Assembly (NCBI GenBank): GCA_045632305.1
Contig: JAZQWL010000022.1
Coordinates: 1-44,241 of the forward strand
Length of the DNA: 44,241 bases
Reading direction: 5' to 3'
From: SVTX01 sp045632305
Lineage (GTDB): Bacteria; Bacillota; Clostridia; Oscillospirales; CAG-272
Within the stretch, counting starts at the first letter, position 1; each line of letters opens with the position of its first letter. The position numbers and the translations under genes were made by a program. Below are positions 34,401 through 42,245 of the stretch, in pieces. The notes beneath the pieces were generated by a model. That model searched no databases. It saw only the letters and a list, made by a program, of their open reading frames with translations, and was not told the DNA's origin.

Positions 34401-35049
34401 CAAGAAGTCCATGTGGATCTTCGGTGGTGACGGTTGGGCATATGACATCGGCTTCGGCGGTCTTGACCACGTTCTCGCTTTCGGTGAAAACGTAAACGTA
34501 TTCGTATTTGATACAGAAGTTTACTCCAACACAGGCGGTCAGGCATCCAAGGCATCCCAGGTAGGTCAGGTTGCTCAGTTCGCAGCTGCAGGTAAGGCAA
34601 TCGGCAAGAAGAACCTCGCTGAAATCGCTATGTCCTACGGTTACGTATACGTAGCACAGGTTGCTATGGGTTACGACCAGAACCAGCTCCTCAAGGCGCT
34701 CACAGAAGCAGAGGCATACAACGGTCCTTCTCTTATCATCGGTTACGCTCCTTGTGAAATGCACGGTGTTAAGGGCGGCATGCAGAACTGCCAGCTCGAA
34801 ATGAAGAAGGCAGTTGAAGCCGGCTACTGGCAGACATTCAGATATAATCCCACACTTGAGAACAACAAGCTCACAATTGACTCCAAGGAGCCCACTGCTG
34901 ACTATGTTGACTTCATCAAGTCCGAGACACGTTACGCACGTCTTGCAGCTTCCAACCCCGAAAGAGCAGCAGCTCTCTTCGCAAAGGCAGAAAGCAACGC
35001 AAAGGCGAAGTACGAGCGCCTCGTTAAGATGGGTAAGCTTTACGAATAA
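31474..35049 (+). CDS. nifJ: pyruvate:ferredoxin (flavodoxin) oxidoreductase
   Basis: This enzyme converts pyruvate and CoA to acetyl-CoA and CO2 while reducing ferredoxin, the central step of clostridial fermentation. It is a single-chain homodimeric type, 1191 residues. Domain order: pyrimidine-binding domain with YPITPSSPMAD and TYTASQGLLLM; the gamma domain; two 4Fe-4S sites (CIQCNSCAFVCP and CMGCTLCVKACP); then the TPP domain with CAGCAETSYARL, GGDGWAYDIGFGGLDH and NTGGQASKAS, which also carry ligands of the proximal cluster. AGGAGG lies nine bases before the ATG; upstream in-frame codons are not family-like. Codon choice is strongly biased, as expected for a highly expressed gene. It is transcribed alone. 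Confidence 0.98.
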   Translation: MAIERKKLSMDGNQAAAHVSYAFTEVAGIYPITPSSPMADYTDQWAAQGLKNVFGTTVKVMEMESEAGAAGTVHGSLASGALTTTYTASQGLLLMIPNMYKIAGELLPTVFHVSARTVASHALNIFGDHSDVYACRQTGFAMLAETNPQEVMDLGAVAHLSAIKGRVPFINFFDGFRTSHEIQKIEAWDYADLAEMLDFDAVAAFRNHSLSPNHPALRGSAENGDIFFQHREACNKFYDALPSIVEEYMDKVNEKIGTNYKLFNYYGHPEAERVIVAMGSVCDVIEEVIDYLTAKGEKVGLVKVRLYRPFSAEKLVEAIPATAKKIAVLDRTKEPGSLGEPLYLDVVTALTEKKVKANVIGGRYGLGSKDTTPASVFAVYENLAKRCPKKNFTVGIVDDVTGLSLEEKPAPDTAAAGTISCKFWGLGGDGTVGANKNSIKIIGDHTDKYIQAYFQYDSKKTGGITISHLRFGDAPIKSPYYINKANFVACHNQAYLTKYDMVSDVKPGGTFLLDCQWNTIEELDAHLPADVKRYIAQNDVNFYTIDATSIAIKKIGNAKVKNTILQSAFFALANILPAEEAIEYMKKMAYKSYIKKGQAIVDLNYAAIDAGADAFVKVEVPETWKKAVDTSAKKVVEGDRPELVEYVENIVNPVVAMKGDSLPVSAFEKYVDGQFPQGAAAYEKRGVAVMVPEWIPENCIQCNSCAFVCPHATIRPFAMTEDEAAAAPASTKFAARPVLKTNYKFTMAVSPLDCMGCTLCVKACPINAKAAKDGTDKIALRMVPQATQSEQQATFDYAVKNVSEKPEIINNTIKGSQFKQPLLEFSGSCAGCAETSYARLVTQLFGERMYISNATGCSSIWGGSAPATPYTVNKESGRGPAWANSLFEDNAEHGLGIYLGQKTIRERLIGYVKELVEVAQKEEVKAACQKYLDTVDDGAANDVATRELVSALEACNCTCGHKELRDKILAEKDYLNKKSMWIFGGDGWAYDIGFGGLDHVLAFGENVNVFVFDTEVYSNTGGQASKASQVGQVAQFAAAGKAIGKKNLAEIAMSYGYVYVAQVAMGYDQNQLLKALTEAEAYNGPSLIIGYAPCEMHGVKGGMQNCQLEMKKAVEAGYWQTFRYNPTLENNKLTIDSKEPTADYVDFIKSETRYARLAASNPERAAALFAKAESNAKAKYERLVKMGKLYE

Positions 35050-35063
35050 TATAGCTTGAAATA

Positions 35064-35096
35064 AAAAATCACTCGGGTTTCCCCGAGTGATTTTTA
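35064..35096 (+). terminator. nifJ terminator
   Basis: AAAATCACTCGGG pairs with CCCGAGTGATTTT around TTTC and is followed by TATTG. The -35 of the next promoter begins right at its end. Confidence 0.9.
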
Positions 35097-35125
35097 TTGC
35101 AATTTTACGGGAATTGTGCTATAAT
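35097..35125 (+). promoter_or_regulatory. promoter of the BspA-like gene
   Basis: TTGCAA, 17-base spacer, TATAAT with TGTGC before the -10, almost the same as the CofE-like gene's promoter. Confidence 0.75.
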
Positions 35126-35159
35126 ATATTATATACAGAAACCTTTGGAGGACGAAGTG

Positions 35160-36788
35160 ATGCTTAAAAAATTATTGATGCTGTCGTTGTTCATGTTTAT
35201 AATTTTAATGGTGTTAGTATCGTGTAAGAAATGTGCGCATGAATGGACAGAAGCCGATTGTGAAGCGCCTAAAACTTGTTCGAAATGTGGAATTATCGAG
35301 GGTACGGCTTTGGGGCATGAATGGACAGAAGCCGATTGCGAGGATCCTAAAACCTGCAGTATCTGCGGTATAACGGAGGGTGAATCTCTTGGTCACGAAT
35401 ATTCCGAAGAAGAAAATAAGTGTACAAGATGTAACTTGCAATACAGTGAAGGATTAGAACTTGTAAAATATGATGATAGAGATGAGTATTACATTAAAGG
35501 AATCGGAAAATGTACGGACAGTGAGATTGTAATCCCTCCTGTTTATCAAGGATGCAGCGTAACGGGAATCGGTGAGCATGCGTTTCGCAAGTGTATTAAT
35601 ATTACAGAAGTGATTATTCCCGACAGTGTTATCAATATAGAAAAAATGGCATTTCAGTCTTGTGAGAAACTTGAAAGAATAATTATATTTGACGGTGTAG
35701 CAAGCATAGGTGTTTGCGCGTTTCAAGATTGTGTTTCTCTTAGGAGCATAGATATTCCGGATAGTGTAACAAATTTAGGCGCAAGGGCATTTTTAGGATG
35801 TACGGGTCTTAAGAATGTAACTCTTCCCGACGGTATAACGGCAATAGAAGAACAGTTATTTTTAAATTGCTCCGCTCTTGATGGTATAGTTATCCCTGAT
35901 GGAGTAACTATTATAAATAACGGGGCGTTTAATGGCTGTACTTCTCTTACGAGTATAAATATTCCTTGTAGCGTCAACAGTATAGGGGAAAGGGTTTTTG
36001 ACGTCTGTTCAAGTCTTAAAAGCATATCCGTTGATGAAGATAATAAAAATTATATCTCGGTAGACGGAAATTTGTACAGTAAGGATAAGACCTTGCTTAT
36101 TCAGTATGCAATAGGAAAAAAGGAAACAAGATTTGACATTCTTAAAAAAGTAACTGTTATAGGAAAACGAGCATTTTCAGGATGTGACAGTCTTACTGAG
36201 GTCGTTATTCCGAATAGTATAACAAAGATAGATGATTCCGCGTTTATGGCATGCAGAAATCTTAAGAACGTACGTATTCCCGATAGTGTAGCGAACATAG
36301 GATATCGCGCGTTTTATCTTTGTGAAAGTCTTACGGATATTAGTATTCCAAATAGTGTGACGAGTATAGGAGATCAGGCAATCAGTAATTGTACCAATCT
36401 TAAAAATATAAGTATTCCGAATAGTATAACAAGCATGGGAGAAGGAATTTTTTCAGCTTCGATAAGTCTTGAGAAAGTAATTATTCCCGATGGAATGACA
36501 ACTATAGGGGACGGTATGTTTTCCTATTGCTTAGGCCTTACCGAGGTGGTTATTCCGGATGGCGTAACGAGTATTGGTGAGTCCGCATTTTACGGATGCA
36601 GAACTCTTAAGAGCATTGTCATTCCCGATAGCGTAAAGACCATAAAAAAACATGCATTTGAGGAATGTCCTGCTTTAGGTGATATTTATTATACGGGAAC
36701 CGAAAGTCAATGGAGGGATATCGTTAAGCAATCGAACAATCCTTGCTTGAAATCTGCGACTATTCATTATAATTACATATCAGAATAA
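35160..36788 (+). CDS. BspA-like leucine-rich-repeat surface lipoprotein
   Basis: The protein has 542 residues from the ATG with GGAGGA eight bases upstream. It has a signal peptide with a VLVSC lipobox, then about two and a half copies of a 26-residue Cys module (HEWTEADCEAPKTC..CG), then around 15 LRR_5 repeats of the form IPDSVTSIGxxAFxxCxxLxxI. BspA-type repeats are found in surface proteins of gut and oral bacteria that bind host or bacterial partners; the ligand is not predictable. The C-terminus resembles the YYTGTESQW...TIHYN cap common to these proteins. The Cys modules recur in the SGNH lipoprotein at 37656-39575. Base composition is more AT-rich than nifJ. Confidence 0.9.
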   Translation: MLKKLLMLSLFMFIILMVLVSCKKCAHEWTEADCEAPKTCSKCGIIEGTALGHEWTEADCEDPKTCSICGITEGESLGHEYSEEENKCTRCNLQYSEGLELVKYDDRDEYYIKGIGKCTDSEIVIPPVYQGCSVTGIGEHAFRKCINITEVIIPDSVINIEKMAFQSCEKLERIIIFDGVASIGVCAFQDCVSLRSIDIPDSVTNLGARAFLGCTGLKNVTLPDGITAIEEQLFLNCSALDGIVIPDGVTIINNGAFNGCTSLTSINIPCSVNSIGERVFDVCSSLKSISVDEDNKNYISVDGNLYSKDKTLLIQYAIGKKETRFDILKKVTVIGKRAFSGCDSLTEVVIPNSITKIDDSAFMACRNLKNVRIPDSVANIGYRAFYLCESLTDISIPNSVTSIGDQAISNCTNLKNISIPNSITSMGEGIFSASISLEKVIIPDGMTTIGDGMFSYCLGLTEVVIPDGVTSIGESAFYGCRTLKSIVIPDSVKTIKKHAFEECPALGDIYYTGTESQWRDIVKQSNNPCLKSATIHYNYISE

Positions 36789-36794
36789 TATTCC

Positions 36795-36821
36795 AAGCCC
36801 CTCAAATTGAGGGGCTTTTAA
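36795..36821 (+). terminator. terminator of the BspA-like gene
   Basis: A perfect 10-bp stem (AAGCCCCTCA with TGAGGGGCTT) and three-base loop are followed by TTAATAA. Confidence 0.85.
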
Positions 36822-36894
36822 TAACATTTTTGTTTATATCAAATTCACATTTCCGTGTTACAATACATATATATTATGTAATAAGGAAGAAAAA

Positions 36895-37629
36895 ATGAAA
36901 TATTCAAGGAAATTCACAACCAAGTGGCACGATACGGATGCGAACAGAATAGTTACGACGAGCAAAATTTTGATGTACATGCAGGAAACGGGAAATCTGC
37001 AGTGCAAGGAATACGGAAACCCCTTAGACGAGATGAGAGATGAAAAAGGGCAGGGATTTATTCTCGGAAGCATTTCACTTAAAGTCTTCAAGCCCATTTA
37101 CGCCTATGAGGATATCGAGGTTGTAACGTGGTGCCGAGCGGCGCGCGGATTCAGCTTCCTTCGTTATTTTGAGATTATTCGCGGCGGCGAGACGGTTGCC
37201 GCGGCAAGCTCAACCTGGGCGCTCGTTGATATAAATAACAAAACCCTCGTTCGCGGTGACGAGAGCATGGATAAATTCTATCCTATCGACGAGCCGATTG
37301 ACGAATCCGCCCTTCCTAAAAAAGCGAGGATCAAAAAGGACGCGCCCACAATTAAGGTCGGTGAGCGCAAAATCATGTTTTCGGACATCGATTATAATAT
37401 GCACATGAACAACACCAAGTATCCCGATATGGTTTTCGACTTTTTACCTGACAGAGAAGGCAAGTATATCTCCGAAATCGCGCTTTCCTACGTAAAGGAA
37501 GCGGCGTACGGAGATACGGTTTCGGTTAATCTCGGCAAGATCGATGAGAACGGATATATTGAGGTCGTAACGAAAAACTCTGCCGACGAGAGATGTCTTG
37601 AATGTAGAGTCAAGCTTGAGAAGATATAA
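36895..37629 (+). CDS. acyl-ACP thioesterase (FatA/FatB family)
   Basis: The protein has 244 residues. It has two hotdog domains, as in plant and bacterial acyl-ACP thioesterases of this family: the first has WHDTDANRIVTTSKIL with the long helix; the second repeats the pattern as MFSDIDYNMHMNNTKYPDMV, whose Asn/His residues are the catalytic region. The enzyme frees fatty acids from acyl-ACP, which ends chain elongation. Its biological role in Clostridia is not settled. The ATG has AAGGAAG six bases upstream, and a TGT-TACAAT extended -10 is seen about 30 bases before. It is transcribed alone. Confidence 0.9.
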   Translation: MKYSRKFTTKWHDTDANRIVTTSKILMYMQETGNLQCKEYGNPLDEMRDEKGQGFILGSISLKVFKPIYAYEDIEVVTWCRAARGFSFLRYFEIIRGGETVAAASSTWALVDINNKTLVRGDESMDKFYPIDEPIDESALPKKARIKKDAPTIKVGERKIMFSDIDYNMHMNNTKYPDMVFDFLPDREGKYISEIALSYVKEAAYGDTVSVNLGKIDENGYIEVVTKNSADERCLECRVKLEKI

Positions 37630-37657
37630 AAAAGGAGTGCAATGCACCCCTTTTTTT
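37628..37657. terminator. bidirectional terminator
   Basis: AAAAAAGG-A-GTGC pairs with GCAC-C-CCTTTTTT (one mismatch) between convergent genes, with suitable T-runs on both strands. Confidence 0.75.
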
Positions 37658-39575
37658 ATTTCATGTTTTCGTATCCAATAAATGCCTGCAGGCAGGTCTG
37701 GGCATAAATTCTATGCATAAAATCATTTGGATGGTTGATATTATTACCCGTATAATCACGGAAATCTATCTTTTGAAGCATTGATCTGGTAACACTCGTC
37801 ACCTTTGCAAATCCTGTGCCAACGCCTACGGAATTTAGGTGATCCACAACCTTCTGAAGCTGTTCCTCCTGCAAATACTGATTTGCATACCAGCCGTTAG
37901 TCGATTTGTTGTTGGGTAGCATCGTGGAAATAATAAGACCGTAGAAATCGCCATCGAGCGCTCTTGCCTTATCGTAAATGCTCTTGATATTAACCGCTGT
38001 AAGCTCGGGGTTGACCTGACCGTCATTCATACCAAACGCAACCGCAAGCAGGTCACAACCGTACTGACGGATGTATGGGGCAACATACGTGTCGAAATAA
38101 TTGTATCCGTCACTCGACTTCCAACCGCCGACTGATGGGTTTATGTACGTAATCGTTCCCCTCGTACCGCCGACGTAATTTGCAGGCGGCGCTTTTATCA
38201 TGTTTGGATAGAGCGCTGAGCAATCAATGAATCGGATCGTGTATCCGAACATATCAGCAAGCGCCTGAGTAAAGAGCATGGAATAGCTCCACTGAATATC
38301 GTTTTTACCGGCAAAGGATTCAGAATAATACCAGCTTGAGCTTGCTCCGCAGGTAATACTGTCACCGTAGAAAATAAACGTTACGTCATCGCCTGCCATA
38401 AGCTTTCTTATAAGCCCTTCGTATTGCTTTGCATACGTCGACTGCTTAAAGCCGTCCCATTTTTCGGTGTGTTTATAAGTAACACGTATCTGCCACATGG
38501 TCATGCCGTTGGCATCGCCCCAATAGGTTGGTACGTTTATGCCGTTATATTTTTCGTAAAGCATAATCGTACCTGTAAAATTGTAGTACGTGCTACTTCC
38601 AATTATGTTAATAGTTGACGTTGTGGGAATATGGAGCTTGCCGTCAACAATGGTGTAGTCCCTACCTTCAACGTAGGTTTTATCTCCGTTAAAGCTTTGT
38701 ACGGAAATGATCTCATCGATGGGGAAAAGAAGTCCTTTCGTTTCTCCCTTATTGATAAACATTACCGTTTCGTTATATACAGTGTCCCCTAAAAAGACGT
38801 TCTGCATAATTCCTTGCAAGTTATTCGAATCAACGTCAAGGCCTGAAATATCCGATTCTTTGGCGTTGCCGCAAACAAGGCAGGTTCTGCTCCAATCGTA
38901 ACTATGTCCAAGCGCTTTTCCTTCAGTTTCACCACACTTTGAGCAGGTCTTAGGTGTTGTGCAGTTGGCTGAATTCCAAGAATGACCTGCGGCTGTACCT
39001 TCGGTTGCGCCACACTTTGAGCAGGTCTTAGGAGTTGTGCAGTTAGCTGCATTCCAAGAATGACCTGCGGCTGTACCGTCGGTTGCGCCACACTTTGAGC
39101 AAGTCTTAGGTGTTGTACACGTAGCGGCAGCCCAATCGTGAGCGCATTCCGTCACAATCTCGTCAGTTGTAGATTCTTCCGTGATAATTTCAGTTGTAAT
39201 TTCTTCGGTTGTGGGCTCTTCGGTAGGTTCCTCAGTGGTAGGTTCCTCAGTAGTAGGATCTTCCGTAGTAAGTTCCTCAGTAGTAGGCTCCTCGGTAGTA
39301 AGTTCCTCGGTAGTGGGCTCTTCCGTAGTGGGCTCTTCCGTGGTTGATTCTTCGAAGATTTCTTCATCGGACGGCATCTCCTCGGCAGGCGCCTTCGTGG
39401 CGGGTTCTGTCGGGGTTTCCGTGGGCGTTCCCGTCAAACCCTCCGTTATTATATCTGTGATTTTTTCAGTTTCTGCGGACGTGTTGTTTTCCATAGTGTT
39501 ATTCATATCGCAAGACGTAAAAATTAACATAAATACGATGCACAACACTATTATCTTTAAATTATTTTTGTTCAT
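37656..39575 (-). CDS. SGNH/GDSL hydrolase lipoprotein with Cys modules (copy 2)
   Basis: The protein has 639 residues. Order: lipoprotein signal with an IFTSC lipobox; a Thr/Glu/Pro linker (about 40-140, TTEEPTTEEL repeats); three near-identical 26-residue modules with TTPKTCSKCGATEG plus a fourth worn copy ending CLVCG; then the same beta domain and SGNH hydrolase as the protein at 12995-14674, with long identical runs (FPIDEIISVQS, YVEGRDYT, LIRKLMAG, FIFYGDSITCG). Block III is FGMND and block V NHPNDFMHRIYA. The two are recent paralogues that differ mainly in the spacer. It is surface-anchored and probably a glycan deacylase, substrate unknown. ATG with AAGGAAA upstream; transcribed alone. 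Confidence 0.87.
   Translation of the reverse strand: MNKNNLKIIVLCIVFMLIFTSCDMNNTMENNTSAETEKITDIITEGLTGTPTETPTEPATKAPAEEMPSDEEIFEESTTEEPTTEEPTTEELTTEEPTTEELTTEDPTTEEPTTEEPTEEPTTEEITTEIITEESTTDEIVTECAHDWAAATCTTPKTCSKCGATDGTAAGHSWNAANCTTPKTCSKCGATEGTAAGHSWNSANCTTPKTCSKCGETEGKALGHSYDWSRTCLVCGNAKESDISGLDVDSNNLQGIMQNVFLGDTVYNETVMFINKGETKGLLFPIDEIISVQSFNGDKTYVEGRDYTIVDGKLHIPTTSTINIIGSSTYYNFTGTIMLYEKYNGINVPTYWGDANGMTMWQIRVTYKHTEKWDGFKQSTYAKQYEGLIRKLMAGDDVTFIFYGDSITCGASSSWYYSESFAGKNDIQWSYSMLFTQALADMFGYTIRFIDCSALYPNMIKAPPANYVGGTRGTITYINPSVGGWKSSDGYNYFDTYVAPYIRQYGCDLLAVAFGMNDGQVNPELTAVNIKSIYDKARALDGDFYGLIISTMLPNNKSTNGWYANQYLQEEQLQKVVDHLNSVGVGTGFAKVTSVTRSMLQKIDFRDYTGNNINHPNDFMHRIYAQTCLQAFIGYENMK
38933..39150 (-). 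repeat. 78-bp tandem repeats coding Cys modules
   Basis: Units start at 38933, 39011 and 39089, an exact 78-base period (26 codons), and are nearly identical at DNA level, suggesting recent duplication. Each codes a CxxC-containing module with TCSKCG. Confidence 0.85.
39165..39350 (-). repeat. in-frame repeats coding a Thr/Glu/Pro linker
   Basis: Fifteen-base units around GGTTCCTCAGTAGTA (plus strand) recur in tandem, giving EEPTT/EELTT peptide repeats. The composition matches the linkers of the other lipoproteins in the window. Confidence 0.8.
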
Positions 39576-39697
39576 ATGATTTCCTTAAAATTTATCTTTA
39601 GGAGAATGTTTTTTTAATTATACCAGAAAAATATTCGCATGTCTACAATAAAAAATAAAATCCTACGTATTCTGCATTCTATATTTCAATAAAAAAC

Positions 39698-39722
39698 GTC
39701 GGATTATTCATCCGACGCTTTT
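39698..39722 (-). terminator. terminator hairpin
   Basis: CGTCGGAT pairs with ATCCGACG around four bases; the minus strand continues with TTTTTTATTG. It ends the small gene at 39726-39953. Confidence 0.75.
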
Positions 39723-39725
39723 CTA

Positions 39726-39953
39726 TTAGTTATTCTTCCATTCTTCGGCTTTAGCAGCGGAGAGGCGCTTGATGTTTTCCTCAGGGCAGATGGAATCTGC
39801 GCCACCGTTTACGTAGAGGAAGTACTTTCCGCCTTTTGTTACGAAGAGGCATTCCTCGTAGCCCGCGGGATCACCGTATGCGCCAACTGTACGCTTTGCG
39901 ATGAATGTGGATGCTTCTGTATCGTATTCAACCTTGCAAATGATCTTCTTCAT
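39726..39953 (-). CDS. small conserved protein of unknown function
   Basis: The protein has 75 residues and begins MKKIICKVEYDTEAS, with AGGAGGATAT upstream of the ATG and its own terminator, so it is a genuine gene. The middle, GDPAGYEECLFVTKGGKYFLYVNGG, reads as a compact beta hairpin-rich fold (quoted in short: GDPAGYEE, GKYFLYVNGG), and the C-terminus is a Lys/Glu helix with IKRLSAAKAEEW. I recall similar short proteins in Clostridia but no function. No signal or membrane segment is present. Confidence 0.75.
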   Translation of the reverse strand: MKKIICKVEYDTEASTFIAKRTVGAYGDPAGYEECLFVTKGGKYFLYVNGGADSICPEENIKRLSAAKAEEWKNN

Positions 39954-40060
39954 TTTATATATCCTCCTGTGTAAAATTCAACGAGGATTATTGTAACATA
40001 AAGAAACTGTAATTGCAATAGAATTTTTGAAATTTCTCAAATTTTTTAATGGGAGAAATG

Positions 40061-41299
40061 TTACGTTTTGCCAATCTTTTTATTTATCGCGTCAGCTCGC
40101 TCGGAAATGGGCGGGTGGCTGTATTCGAGGGCAACGATGATTTTTGAGGGGGAGAGGTGGGAGAAATTTTCGCGCGAGAGCTTCTTGAGAGCCGAGACGA
40201 GGAATTCACCGTAGCCCTCTTCTATTGCCTGCTCGTCGGCGCGATATTCAGCTCTGCGAGATAGCGCGTTGTTTACAAGACCGAAGACAAGGGAAAGGAA
40301 GGGTAATGCCACTGTACCGAGAATGAGGTATGCAAATCCGTAGTTTATAGAAGAAAAACCGAAGTCCGAATAGATTGAGGGAATGCTGACCGTACCGAAC
40401 GCCATAGCGGCGATAAGTATCATATTTACGCAAGCGCGAGCGAGTCCCTTCGGGACATCCTTGTGGAGACCGTGGCCGAGCTCGTGTGCGAAAACCGCGC
40501 ATATTTCATCGTCGGACATGGTGTTCAAGAGGTTATCGAAGAGAACGATCTTCTTTTCCTTGCCAAGTCCCGAGAAGTACGCGTTGCTCTTGGTCGTTCT
40601 TCTCGACGCGTCCATAACCTCGATGGATTTGACCGTATAGCCGTGGCTTGTGAGAAGAGCGGTCAATTTATCGCGAAGCTCACCCTCGGGAAGGGGGGTG
40701 AATTTATTCTGTAGTTTTGAGAGCAGCGGGAAGAGGAGGTTTACGATAAGCACGAATACGCACATAACGAGCGAGAACACGAGTATCATAAGGTTTCCGA
40801 GCCACTTGTGGCTGATAAGCATTACGTAGGCGATAAGAAGGGACAGGCAAATTCCCATAACAAAGTCAAGTATCTCGTCCTTTACAAATGTTGCCACGGT
40901 GGAGCGGTTGAATCCGTACTTTTCCTCGATCTTCATTGTTTTGACGTAGTGGACGGGGCTGGATATCACCGTTTCAACGAGCGTCTGGAATGCTATTATC
41001 ACAAGCACTGCAAGATAGGGATTGGAGTCGGGGATGCCGAGCGCGGAGATGAGCGTCGCGTGGGTGTTTGTAAGAAGGAGAGTCGCCATTACAAGCGCGG
41101 CGATAACGTCGCCTATCATGGATGCGCGGCAAAGCTCGCCGTGGTATTTTTGCCAGCGAAGGTAGGTTTCGCTGTCGTAAATGTCGGATACGTTTTCGGG
41201 TATCTTGTTGTTTGCCGAGCGGTACTTGATGATTGAAAGAACAAGATTTACTGCGACCGAGATGCCGAAAACAATGAGAATTATAAGCTTCGTGTTCAA
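40061..41299 (-). CDS. M48 family (Ste24-like) membrane zinc protease
   Basis: The protein has 412 residues with about seven hydrophobic segments. The zinc motif HELGH is at 272-276 and the third ligand region is RRAEYRADEQAI. The N-terminal half (YLRWQKYHGE, and VHYVKTMKIEEKYGFNRST in pieces) matches CAAX prenyl protease 1/Ste24 homologues, and the family's C-terminal YSHPPISERADAI is present. Bacterial members are thought to clear damaged membrane proteins. The start codon is TTG, with AAGGAGGAAA nine bases upstream. Transcribed alone as far as can be seen. Confidence 0.9.
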   Translation of the reverse strand: MNTKLIILIVFGISVAVNLVLSIIKYRSANNKIPENVSDIYDSETYLRWQKYHGELCRASMIGDVIAALVMATLLLTNTHATLISALGIPDSNPYLAVLVIIAFQTLVETVISSPVHYVKTMKIEEKYGFNRSTVATFVKDEILDFVMGICLSLLIAYVMLISHKWLGNLMILVFSLVMCVFVLIVNLLFPLLSKLQNKFTPLPEGELRDKLTALLTSHGYTVKSIEVMDASRRTTKSNAYFSGLGKEKKIVLFDNLLNTMSDDEICAVFAHELGHGLHKDVPKGLARACVNMILIAAMAFGTVSIPSIYSDFGFSSINYGFAYLILGTVALPFLSLVFGLVNNALSRRAEYRADEQAIEEGYGEFLVSALKKLSRENFSHLSPSKIIVALEYSHPPISERADAINKKIGKT

Positions 41300-41364
41300 G
41301 GTTTTTTCCTCCTTGTGATTTCATTATTTATAAGTATAGCACCGAAGGCGGATTTTGTCAACAA

Positions 41365-41486
41365 AAAAGCCACCGCGGAGCGAAGATGAAGTGCAGAGTG
41401 CAGAGTTGTAGGGACAGGCGTCCCCGACTGTCCGAGAGCGCAGAGAGGTGCTATTTTCCTTTACAAAATAAGAAAAGCCACCGCGG
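41365..41486. repeat. intergenic repeat insert flanked by a 14-bp direct repeat
   Basis: AAAAGCCACCGCGG occurs at 41365-41378 and 41473-41486. Between them lies a sequence with GGACAG/CTGTCC and nested GGGAC/GTCCC stems, and a segment matching 24145-24165 in inverted orientation. It looks like a short non-coding mobile or REP-like element that split or duplicated a terminator arm. No gene is seen here. Confidence 0.5.
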
Positions 41487-41498
41487 TCGCGGTGGCTG
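41475..41498 (-). terminator. terminator of the membrane protein gene
   Basis: GCCACCGC pairs with GCGGTGGC around four bases; the minus strand continues TTTTCTTATTTTG. Confidence 0.8.
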
Positions 41499-41510
41499 TG
41501 TTTACGTCAA

Positions 41511-42245
41511 TTAAATTTCGTCAAATACGAACGTTGCTTCTTCGATAGCTTCGGGCTCCTCAACTGAGGGAGCTTTCTTTTTGCAATTAAAGCCGATCAA
41601 GGAGAAGAGGAATGCAAATGCGGTGTGACCGCCTACGTATGTCCAGAAGATTCCTGCGGGGCCAAAGAATACAAGGCCGAAGAACTTTTCGCAGTATACT
41701 CTCCAGAGGCGGTAGTAGACATACGCGCCGTGAGCGGTTGCGCCTATGTAAATAAGAGCGCACACGATTACGAACAAGAGGGGAAGAACAAAATATCTTC
41801 TTGTAACCTCAACCGAAATATCCTCCTGAGTGTGGGGGAAGAGGTGGAACTTGAAGCCGCCGAGAGTCCATGCGTAAAGGACGATGGAGAGGGCTGCGTA
41901 AACGGGAAGGATCGCTACAAGAAGCACGGACATTGCAAGATAGAGCGCGAAAACCATGGGCCAGGAAATGAGGTAAACTATTGCCTGAGTTGCGTGCTTA
42001 ACTTCCTTGCCTTCGTTGTTAACGATGCCGTGAAGGTACTTAACGGGAGCGGACAATACTGCAAATGCGAAGCAGAGAAGTGCCAAAATTGCAGTGATAA
42101 GAAAGCTGATCGCTACCAAGGGAAGCATGAAAATGCCTGTGAATACCGCGAGTGCGGGGTTCATTGCGCGGTACTTCTTGAACTTGAACGCCTCTTTTAA
42201 GAGAGTCGCCATCTTACCTAAAAAGTCGATTTGAAAAAGATTCAT
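41511..42245 (-). CDS. multi-pass membrane protein of unknown function
   Basis: The protein has 244 residues from the ATG that begins MNLFQIDFLGKM; AAAGGAGAAAA lies upstream, and an ATG 20 codons earlier lacks a site. About six transmembrane segments are arranged as hairpins, with a short basic N-terminus and a Glu-rich cytoplasmic tail (PSVEEPEAIEEATF). No catalytic motif or family is recognised. It is not obviously linked to its neighbours: the Ste24-like gene lies downstream beyond a terminator. Confidence 0.75.
   Translation of the reverse strand: MNLFQIDFLGKMATLLKEAFKFKKYRAMNPALAVFTGIFMLPLVAISFLITAILALLCFAFAVLSAPVKYLHGIVNNEGKEVKHATQAIVYLISWPMVFALYLAMSVLLVAILPVYAALSIVLYAWTLGGFKFHLFPHTQEDISVEVTRRYFVLPLLFVIVCALIYIGATAHGAYVYYRLWRVYCEKFFGLVFFGPAGIFWTYVGGHTAFAFLFSLIGFNCKKKAPSVEEPEAIEEATFVFDEI

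Noticed and set aside
31366..34764. A 1132-codon Cys-rich open frame antisense to nifJ
   Set aside because: It exists because of the strong codon bias of nifJ. The plus-strand product is an unmistakable oxidoreductase, and the antisense product has no recognisable domain or ribosome binding site.
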